A DNA stretch of 64,000 nucleotides from positions 1 through 64,000 of the forward strand of contig JASANG010002825.1 in assembly GCA_030248215.1 (NCBI GenBank). Reading direction: 5' to 3'. Below, in pieces: positions 1 through 10,500 of this stretch. The notes beneath the pieces were generated by a model. It saw only the letters and a list, made by a program, of their open reading frames with translations. It had not been told where the DNA came from and made no database searches. The position numbers and the translations under genes are program-made. Origin of the DNA: Enoplolaimus lenunculus. Taxonomy: Eukaryota; Nematoda; Enoplea; Enoplida; Thoracostomopsidae. Numbering within the stretch: position 1 is the stretch's first letter; every line of letters starts with the position of its first letter.

Positions 1-900
1 CTCAGCGCGATGCGCGGAGTCGAATGGTGTCCATTTTTATGGTGGATCGTGAAAAAGTGAAAATCGCATTTTTCAGGATCCGATCCGTAAGGTGTACACA
101 CGTAAAATCTTAGAAACCTTTGATCGCCTATAACTACTTATGCATTGATTTGCGGGCGGGGTTCGGGGTGGTTTTCTTAACCGGCTCGATGAGCTGAATC
201 GATTGATACCAATTTTAGCGCCCATCCCCGGAAAGGTGAAAATCGCGTTTTTGGACCGGGATCCGTAAAAGCGTGTACACGTTAAATCTAAAAACTTCAA
301 GAGCCTGTAACTTCCTAACTGTTGGTTTGCGGATAGGGTTCGGGGTGGTATTCTTGATCAGCCCAACGAGCTGAGTCGAACAGCACTAATTTTAACGCCC
401 AATCTCAGAAAAGTGAAAATCGCATTTTACGGACCCGGGCCTCTGGACGGGTATACACAAAATTTCGAAATTTTCAAACGCCTATAATTTTAACTGCTGC
501 CTTACGGACTAGAAATGGGATGATTTTCTTGGCCGATGCGATGCGAAGAATTGTCAAATACCGGCCTCCGCGCTTTACATTAGAAAACGAAATTAGCATT
601 TGCCTAAAAATTCCTATCCGCAACCATTATACATAACCTAAATTTGCCCTTACTTCAGATGTCCACTTATAGCGCAGGTTCGGAGCGGCTTTCTCGGCTA
701 AGACAACGGGTCCAAAATAATTGGAACCGGTTTTAAACCCTAGGAGCCCCAAAACTCTGTAATAATATTTCAAAATTTAGTGCCCACAAAATTTCAAAAT
801 TTGTCGCAAAATCTTGGTTGGTCTGACACGGCAGCCGGGACGGCTTACTCAGCCGATCCGGCGTGCCGAACCCGAAAATGCCAATTCAGAGCCTGAATTT
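1..900. repeat. Degenerate satellite, about 178-bp period
   Basis: About five diverged monomers follow each other. The phrase GTTCGGGGTGG recurs near 160 and 338, with weaker versions near 515, 678 and 838. Each is followed by a 'gagctgagtcga'-like stretch and then by 'gtgaaaatcgcattttt' or a decayed form. Divergence rises to the right, so the array edge lies near 900. Open frames here are short and follow the repeat, so no gene is called. Confidence 0.6.
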
Positions 901-3040
901 TAAGGATAAGACAAGACATTCCTAAAAACGCTCTAACCCGTTACTCGATTCAATTCTCAATTATCTCTAAAACCCGGCTAAACCCTTAAAAACATAAATA
1001 CCTCCTACCCCCTTTGCGTGTCCTAAGCCTGAGAACGCTGCTACCCCCCGAACCTAAACTGACTAACTCCCCCAAACAGAAATGAAAACTAAAATTCAAA
1101 ATTTTTGGAAATTTTCGAAAATCTGCAACGCCCGTCACGAGCTCCCCAATTGTGCTGCACGGTGCATTTTGAATGTTTCAGTAAGAGCGGCCGACGACTC
1201 TGTCGGGGCGTATCGTATTACTTCCTATCTGAATTGCTTTTGAAGACGCCCGCGCCTGCTCCCTTTAACATTTCTTGTAAAGACTCAGGCTCAACTAGCA
1301 TTAACGTAAATGTTTCAAAACGCCGCAGAAAAGTATGCGACGAGTTGCAGGGTGCCAGGAAAATGCCGAGAGTGGGGGATGCTCCCCTGCAAGACACGGT
1401 TTCTTTTGCCTGGCATTTCGCTATCTAAGAAACTTTAAGGTGGTAAACGGAAGGGCTTATCCCCCATTTTACTTCTACAGTGAGATTTCCACACCAGCGT
1501 ACGATTTCCTGCCTACTGCATTGTTTTCATTTAGTGTTTCCTCGACAAGGGATGCAAGTCAGAAGTTGGGCGTGAGTTTGAGTGTTTGTTTAAACCGACG
1601 GTGTACTAGAGACATTTAAGGCGATCTAAATAACCAAATAGCTCAGCCTAGTCCTTACCAGCGGATCGAGCCCTGCAAACCCCTCCTTTTACTCTTTGGT
1701 GCACCCACCCCCAGTGCGTGTATTACACATGCCTATACAGTGAAAGAAAATAGATATATATTTCTAGTTCAGTCCTTGCATTTAGTTAGGTCTAGCCAAT
1801 TGTCAGTGCATGGGGATGGACCCGACTTTTAGTAAGGCTTATATGGTCTTTCTAATGTCCTGAGTTTGCCAGATTTAAACGGGTCCTGCAGCCGGAAACA
1901 CGAATGGGGCGGACTGGCACAGAAAAACTCGAGGGGTTATAGCAGCGTTATTAATGACCATACCTTCTCTGGGGGGTGTCACCGGTTACCCCTTATCAGT
2001 TTCTTACGCGAACGTGTCCTATCAATCCAAATTTTCAAAATTTCTGCTCTCCCCCAGAAATAATCTCTGAGCAAACACTTCGTTTGTGACTTGCTATAAC
2101 TCTAAACGCTGGGGCAGCAGGCAGGCAGCGAGTTGTTTCTAGCCAGTGAGATCTAGTCAAAATTGTGCAAGTGGTGTGGCCTAGTCATGTTTTGGGAGCC
2201 AGAAAGAAAACGATGGCCAGAATGGGAAAATTGAAGGATAAAATGTGTCATAGTGGGGCTACGATTTTAACAGTACGGCCGGCCCGCAGGCTTTTGCTTG
2301 AGAGCACGATAACAACCCCCTTTTTGCACTCATTTCGTAAACACTTAACGCCTTACAAATTATGCTGATAAAGCGCAGCGGGGCTGATTCGATTCCGGGT
2401 AAACTACGAACAAAAAGAAGGGGAAAGGGTGAAGCGAAATACAACGAAATGGGATTGTATGAGTCAATCTCGAACCAGGAGCATCTTAAGGAACATCTTA
2501 CTAACATTACTAGGAGCTTAATACATCCACTGATACGTAACACTATTCATAAAGCAACAAACGTATGAAAAGAACAACAGTCAGGACAGAACCAAGGAGT
2601 TGCTAGAATTTCCTAATTGAAGTATCCTCACTCGGTAAGCTTGTTCTGAGTATACAAAACGGGGTGTCCCCTTGCAATAACTTGGCACCCTATTTAGCGC
2701 TTACAAATTTCTGAAAGAGTGCTCAAATTATCCCCCTTCGCAACACACATTCTATCACTAATTTCCGAAAATGCAGGTCAGATGCGCACTTGAGCGACTT
2801 AGCGAGGGTGTTGGAGGGCTACGACAAAAAAAAACTGTGCGGAAGCAGCCGACCATCCAGGGGCAAACCATCCTTACTGAAAGCTTAGCATACCGAATGA
2901 CATATGGTGGAGTTCTCTCCCTATTGCGAAACTAAAATCGGCACGAGTAATGAAAGTTATCCAATGGGAAAACTTAACCAATAGCATGGGACAAAAAGGA
3001 ACTGGGACATACAAATATTAATGCCAAAATCAGCATAAGT
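901..3040. other. No supported gene
   Basis: Somewhat richer in G+C than the rest of the window. Several short open frames exist (for example 1105-1428 and 2362-2568), but none shows a recognisable domain, a convincing splice context or codon bias. It may contain an old unidentified repeat. Confidence 0.4.
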
Positions 3041-3043
3041 ATT

Positions 3044-3145
3044 AACAATGAAGACAATAATAATAATGATAATAATAATAACAATAATAACAATAATAAT
3101 AATAATATCAACAACAATAATTATAATTATAACAATAATAGTGCC
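3044..3145. repeat. AAT microsatellite
   Basis: Imperfect run of AAT and AAC triplets, broken by AAG, ATC and ATT variants. Non-coding. Confidence 0.85.
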
Positions 3146-3764
3146 AAATATATCTATCCTCGAAGTCCCTAAACCGAGCCCGGAGGGTACGTCACAAAAG
3201 AAACAGTGTCCCTGACAAAATTGCAGTTGACTTTAGCTCGGTTTACTTGCAAAGGTTTCATCCAGCAATATGTTTCGCACCTTCGCGTATGTGTCTCCTA
3301 AGTTTTTGGATCGTCTGCTTCGTTTTGGCATTTATAACTTTTTAATGGGTGTGCAAGGCTCCTGCACCCTATTCCATAGGATGATGCGGAATCTGAGCAC
3401 CTCTCGCTACAGCCATGCACCTGATAATTAAAAAATTTGCGTCTTTAGGATAGATAATGAATTATTCGCAGCGATTTGGCTTCATTGCGTGTCTCGTCTT
3501 TTTTTTAAATAAGCTGCTGAGCCCCTATTTGATACCTTAGAATGGGTCCCTTCTCACAAACAAGAGAGACCTCGGATGGATTAGTCACGGCCTTGCCTAG
3601 CCATTTTAGCCTAAAGAACCAAAAACGTTTTGAATAATATTTCTAACTAGCTTCAACTAATCAGCAAAGAAAGTTTCGCTTAATAAAACAAATACGATTA
3701 AACGAACATTGATACTACGTTAACGTTATTTTTTAACGAATTTCAGCTACAATCATTTCTTGAA

Positions 3765-4366
3765 CCCGTACCACTTCGTTATTAATATATGCGGTATTGC
3801 AACTGCCCGTTGAATTGAACGTTTTTGCCTTGCATCAAAAGCTTGAGCGATAATGCGTGGTTATACCTTGGAATGTCACACTTTCAAAGCTTAAGTACGC
3901 TTTAAAATTTCGAACGCAAGTTTATTTGGAGCTGGAGGCGTTTATGCGCTAAAATTAGGCATAATTGACATTTATGGCCTCTAATTAAGGTTTAGGGACT
4001 CTATCCGCTTACGGTCTCTTATTAGGGATACACTGTAAATATCAGTGGGTTGGTTTTAAATCAGAATGAGTTGAATCTGCCCAGGGATCTGAGCTGTAAA
4101 TTAGGTCTTTCAGAACTCAGCAATTCTGAAATGATTGAACTTATTCTGAGATAAATAATCAACTATCCCAGAATTAAATCAGCTCAGGGTGAGTTATTGT
4201 TTACAATTATTAATTACCTCACAAATATTTCGAAATAACTAATTCTCTCTCTGAGTTTATTAATTAACTCATCGGAACTTACAGTGTACAAACTCCTATT
4301 GATTGGGTCTCAAAATGGGAACCCCCTCTTATTACTCCCCCTTTTATTCGGGGCACTATAGTACGC
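3765..4366 (-). mobile_element. MITE of the ACTGTATTGACCC family, with a nested MITE
   Basis: Reverse-orientation relative of the copies at 34631-35045 and 37603-38157. Shared landmarks include a 'gcgctaaaattaggc' segment and an 'acgaa...ttgcaac...gttgaattgaacg' segment. A separate TA-flanked MITE (4029-4288) interrupts it, so this copy is older than that insertion. Outer ends are eroded. Confidence 0.55.
4029..4288. mobile_element. MITE, TACACTGTAAAT termini, TA target
   Basis: Begins TACACTGTAAAT and ends ACTTACAGTGTA, an inverted pair flanked by TA. The interior is rich in CTGAGTT/AACTCAG words in both directions. The related copy at 10928-11160 has the same ends. TA plus short inverted ends suggests a Tc1/mariner-type source. 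No coding capacity. Confidence 0.75.
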
Positions 4367-4407
4367 AAAAGTAAAGTTTTGGTTATTAAGAATTCAGAAA
4401 AACTTAC

Positions 4408-4518
4408 AACATCCTCTTTCATCACCAGAATCTTTGCAGTCATAATCGCCGTCACACTTTTGATCAGCGTCTTCCAAGCAAATGCTGTGATCTGCGCACC
4501 ATAGTTCTTTGGAGCAAG
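4408..4518 (-). CDS. LDLa exon 4 (third LDLa module seen)
   Basis: Acceptor TTTCTAG before 4518 and donor GTAAGT after 4408, phase 1-1, 37 codons. The peptide runs [12 protein letters not shown], then [22 protein letters not shown], ending in a sixth Cys. It has six cysteines and the calcium-cage residues D..D....DE. It is the last exon of this gene recognised in the window. Confidence 0.85.
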
Positions 4519-7500
4519 CTAGAAAGACAAATAGAGTGTAGCTTTACACTGGTTTGGACGTTAGAAAATATCGAAACATATGTTCAAAAACAAAACTTAT
4601 AATCATATGAAGACGATAGTGTTCATATATATGATTCGCGCCTCTCAAGCGCGTATTTTCAGTTTAGTTCGCATGTTGGTGCTCAAGTAATATCAGACCT
4701 CTATCGTTTATATTTTGTACATTGGTATCCTGGTACGTATATAGGGAATGTTTGTGCCAAAGGATTTGGCAAACCAGTGTGGTCTTCAATAGTTACGGTC
4801 AAAAAACTCCTTACTGAAAGTGCACGAAATTTTTCATTTTGGTTCAACACTTTTTACACGTTAGCTATGTAATTTTACGGTTATAACTTTCACCACTTTA
4901 TAGAGCTTACGGTTAGTTTCACCCCAACGGTTGGTTTTACCTCAACGGTTGGTTCCACCCCAACAGTCGGTTTTACCCCAACGGTTGGTTTTACGTCTAA
5001 CGGTTGGTTTCACCCCAACGGTTGGTTTCACCCCAACGGTTGGTTTCACCCCAACGGATGGTTTCACCCCAACGGTTGGTTTCACCCCAACGGATGGTTT
5101 CACCCCAACGGATGGTTTCACCCCAACGGTCGGTTTCACCCCAACGGTTGGTTTCACCCCAACAGTCGGTTTTACCGCAACGGTTGGTTTCACCCCAACG
5201 GTTGGTTTCACCCCAACGGTCGGTTTCACCCCAACGGTTGGTTTCACCCCAACGGTTGGTTTCACCCCAACGGTCGGTTTCACCCCAACGGTTGGTTTCA
5301 CCTAAACAGTCGGTTTCATCCCAACGGTTGGTTTTGCCCCAACGGTTCTTTTCACCCCAACGGTTGGTATAACCCCAACGGTTGGTTTCACCCCAACAGT
5401 CGGTTTTACCGCAACGGTTGGTTTTGCCCCAACGGTTGCTTTCACGCCAACGGTTGCTTTCACCCAAACGGTTGGTTTCATCCCAACAGTCGGTTTCACC
5501 CCAACGGTTGGTTTCACCCCAACGGTTGGTTTCAACCCAACGGTTGGTTTCACCTCAACGGGGTTGGTTTTACACCAACAGTCGGTTTCACCCCAACGGT
5601 TGGTTTCACCCCAACGGTGGGTTTCACCTCGACAGTTGGCTTCACCCCAACGGTTGGCTTCACCCTAACAGTTGGTTTCACCCCAACGGTTCGTTTGACC
5701 CGAACGGTTGGATTCACCTCAACGCTTGGTTTTGCCCCAACGGTTGGTTTTACCCCAACGGTTGGTTTCACCACAACGGTTGGTTTCACCCTAACGGTTG
5801 GTTTCACCCCAACGGTCGGTTTCACCCCAACGGTCGGTTTCACCCCAACGGTTGGTTTCACCCCACAGCTGGTTTCACTGCAACTGATAGTTTCACCCCA
5901 GCGGTTGGTTTCACCCCAGCGGGTAATTTTGCCCCGAGGTTGGTTTCACCCCAACGGTCGGTTTGAGCCCAAGCGTTGGTTTCACACAAACGGTTAGCTT
6001 CATCGCAACGGACGATGTCACCCCCATCGTTTGCATCGCCCCAACTCTTGGTTTCATACAAGTACTTTGATTACGCGCTTGTTGCCATGACAATAGTTTC
6101 TTTCAACCAAGCGATCTATTTAAACTCAGTATTTAATTTAATCAGTCCTCTCATTTTTCATAACCTGGATTGGTGGATTAATGCAGCAGCTTGGTAAAGC
6201 GGTTGAAACTAGAAAAAATGCTCAGCACTTGAGCAGCAAAAGATATGTTTCATATTCTTATTAAAAGTATGGTAAACTAGATCAGCACATTCGCTTGATG
6301 TAATCTGGAAAAGTATTAAGAAACAAAAGCGTCCAAAATCATGTTAACAATTATTTTTTCTGAAACATATTGCGGACAGCAAAATTTCTGTCATTTCCTT
6401 TTTGTAAGAAACAGATGCTTTTCTTGAATGCAAAGCGAAATAATTTCTGAAATGCAGACAGATTTACCTTGGAATCCATGAATGTATATTGAAGTTCTCT
6501 ACAAGAACGTATTATATTTACCTATGGCTTTGTATTACCATAGTTAATTGAATTTCATAAGAGCATTGCGTGGCGACGTAATGGCTGTGTTAGCCCTGAT
6601 GACCAATTTTGTTAGATATTTTCTTAAACAGACGTCACAAAACGAATCGCAATTGATGCTTTAAAAAAGCTCCACTTATAACAATAGAAGCTCACAAATC
6701 GCACCGTATTCTGGCAACATCGATTAATGTGGCAAAATCAAAGAGCGGTATACCTCAGTCATGTCTCTGCGACCCTAAGAAATTTCTGAAAATTCCCAAC
6801 AAATGATGTCAAAAAGTTTAAGGTTAGAAATAGATTTGCTGTCCGCAAGATGTTTCAGAAAAATTAATAGTTAACATGATTTTGGACGCTATTGTTTCTT
6901 AATACTTTTCCAGGTTACATCAAGCGAATGTGCTGATCTAGTTTACCATACTTTTAATAGGAATATGAAACATATCCCTTCCTGCTCAAGTGCTGAGCAT
7001 TTTTTCTAGTATAAGTCCTTACATGATTATAGTAAAATTTTTGCATGATCGAAACACCTGATTTATACTTAACTCTTTAAGACGTCTTGGTCCAAAACAT
7101 TGCATTCAAAACGTGGCCCCGGTTTCAGGCGCTGCTAATTTATCGTTGGTCCCGCTATCGGGATCGGGGCCTTGCACTCACTACAATTTGAAGCATCTCC
7201 TTCATCACTCCAGTCGTCACAATCGACAATTGAGTCACAAAGTGAACTCAGTGGAATACATAGCGGGCTGTTGGAGCAAGGAACGTAGTTAGCTCGGCAG
7301 GTTGGTTTCGAATTGTTTTGGTTTTCTAAAATCTACGAATATTTGCCACATTTAAGCATTAATTGTTATTTTTCTACAAAACAACACAGAAGGAAAATAG
7401 TTCTCGAGAGATTACTTGCAAAAATGAAAAGTTTGTTAGATTTTCACCATTTTTACGTTATTTAGCACTTCGAGAAAATACGTATGTAAAAACATGCCTG

Positions 7501-10500
7501 GCCCGACAACCAACGGACAGAACGACGGTAGAAAATGGCTAAAGTAAAACTCAAGAAGCATCGCATGACTGAAATTATGATGTACACCAAACCAAAACTC
7601 TTATCGAAATATACAGAGCATTTACGAACAAGATTTTCAGTTTGAATGCAAATTAATATCAAATCACATAGCTAGCCGAGATTATTTTTAATATTGCAAC
7701 CAACTTGTGTTCTCATAACAGCTTGCGTGCCGAAACTGGCCAATGTAAAGAACAGGTGCGGAACAGTATTTACAAGTTTATTTCTAAGCCTAAGCCCAAG
7801 CTTAAGCCTAAGCGTAAGAATGAGTTTACTGCTAAGCCTAAGACTAAGCCTGAGCCTAAAAGCCAAGCAAAAAATAAAGCCTTAAGCTTAATCTTACTCT
7901 ATTGCAGTGCCACAGAAAAACATTTCGCCCCTGATCTTTACATGGGTCCCGAAACTTTAAATGTACAGGTATTGGAATGTCAGCCATAAATTACATTTAT
8001 TTTTAAAACAAAAATAATAATCAGCAAAACGTCTGATGTGCACACTGCCACAAGTTATTCATTAATGTGATAAAGGGTGAATAAAAACTGACAGTACGGA
8101 GCCAAAATAATACAATATGGAAGATTTTCTGGGGTAGTCAAAAACACCATGATATTTTTACTGCTGAGACTAAAAATCCTGTCAAGGAAGTAAAATTCCA
8201 TATGGTGGGTGGGCTTACTCGAGGCGTAAAATTTTTTTATATCTGTAAATACACCGTATACCATGTATAGTAATCAAATTGTTCGCTTGTAACCAACATC
8301 TTTGTTTAAATCTGCAAATTATTTGAAGTTGAAAACTTAAAGAATTTTATGCTTTCTTTTATTTTATCACCTGTTAACATCATTTGGTGGCGTATTTCAA
8401 CTTATCGACGTACTTGTGCTAATATGGTCTTAGATTTGAATGAAATCAACCCCTGTTTTGTGTGGCACCCAAATAAACTCTAAACTAAGGTATACTGTTT
8501 GGCTGTTCCTTTACCAATTTCCAAAGAAATCAGTACCGCAGTCAGAAACGTTGATGTAGTGGGTAACAAGACTTAGACAGGATAAAATAATTGACCTAAG
8601 GCAAAATTTGTTAATTCTGTGAGATTATTTTTAAACCAAGAGGTACAAAGACGTTTGCAACTGTAGGCGGCGGTCTTCTCGTCTTCACAGGCGCAGCCAT
8701 GCAGGGGCATAGCCAGGATTTCGGTTTGGGGAAGTCCAAGTCAGTTACTTAACCGTATGTTGACTTTGTTTTTAGCCTGGTTTGTCTCTGTTAGCATTTA
8801 GTTAGTAGGTGTCCATGGCGCCGTGGACTGTATTTTGAATACGCCCCTGGAGACCAGGATGCAACCGGAATTCCGGTTCCGGTAAAGAAATCCGGGATTT
8901 TTCACTATCCGGTTCCGGTAAGAAATCCGGTATTTTTTCACCGGAATTTGGCCGTATTTTCGGTATTGAATATTTTTTCTCATTGGAAAATTTATAAAAG
9001 ATTGACTGATTATTGTAACTTTTGTCTAAAATTGTCTGAGCGCATTTTGCCAAAATTTTCTATTTGAGCCATACTCAATAATTTATCATACGTTTCCAGC
9101 TACTGCATTTCTTTCAAGATTTGGCATGCTAAATGGTGTGTTTATCCCGTTAAAAGCAATAAAATAACGTTAAAAATGAATGTTTCAGTAACAGGATTTT
9201 TATTGTTTTCCGGTTCCGGCTCTGGTTCCGGGAGTATTTTAACTTTCCGGTTCCGTTTCCGGTGTTTTATAATTGCACCCTGCTGGAGACGTGCAAAAAT
9301 TGAAGACTGCATAGTTGTCAACTTTGAGCTTACTACAATTTGCAGCTATGCCTTCATCGCTCCAGTCATCGCAGTCGGCTACAGTGTCACAAACTGATTT
9401 TTGATCAACACATTGTTTACCATTGGCGCACTGATAATAATCACGTTTGCATATCAGTGCAGTACCTAAAGTCTAAGGCTGAACGTTTTGTCAAGTATAG
9501 TACAAAATAATCAAATATTATTAAAATTCAACAAATATTTAAAACATAAGGTAGTGAAAGATAAGTCATTTTTTTTGCTTCCGCCTTATGCACATTACTG
9601 TTCGGGCCAATGTTAAGAACAGGGGCGGAACAGTATTATAAGCGTATTCCTAAGCCTAAGCCTAGACGTTAAGAGAAAGCGTTAGCTTAAACCTAAACCT
9701 AAGCGTCAGAATGAACATATTCCTGTGCGTAAGCGTAAGCCTAAGTCAAGCAAAAAATTAGTCTTAAATTTATTAGCTTACACTTTTTTAGCCCCACAGA
9801 AAAACGTTCCGCCCTTGATCTTTACATGGCCATTGTTTGTATGTTTCAATAAATTTTGTTAAATAATTTAATTCTTTATATAATTTAGAAATTTTATTTT
9901 CAAATTAAATTAAAAACTACAACTACGAATTGAATTTCTTGATGTCTGAAAAAATGGAATTAAAATTGTTTAATTTTGGTTATATTTCAAATGTCCGAAT
10001 TTGAATCGATTTTTACTAGTTACGAAAATAGTTTACATTTTTGGGCATCATTACGGTTTAAACAAAGTGATTATGGATATGGCCCAGGTATAGAACAGGG
10101 CCGGTTCGTTTTCCGGATGGGCTATATTAGAGTCACTTTAAGCTTTGACTGTTTTTTGCTTAGGCTCGGGCTTAGGCTTAGGAATAGGCTCATCCAGACG
10201 CTTAGGCTTAAGCTTAGGCTTAGGCTTAGGAATAGGCTCATCCATACGCTTTGGCTTAAGCTTAGGCTTAGGCTTAGGAATAGGCTCATCTATACGCTTA
10301 GACTTAAGCTTAGGCTTAGGCTTAGGCTTAGGAATATGCTTATACTACTGTTCCGGCCCTGTTCTATACCTGGGCCTTGGATAATATTAAATCAAACAAC
10401 AATAAACTACTTTAAGTTTCATTCGAGTAACACAATCATTGATTCAATATACAACGACGAATGTTAGGTTGGTTTAAACTGTTTTAAAATCAAGCAGCAC

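Noticed and set aside
1105-2568. Several 65-107 codon frames
   Set aside because: No domain, no splice context, and overlapping frames of equal length on both strands.
4931-5997. Long repeat-protein frames over the 18-bp minisatellite
   Set aside because: Frames open on both strands because of the unit length. They lie between LDLa exons, with no start context or splice support.
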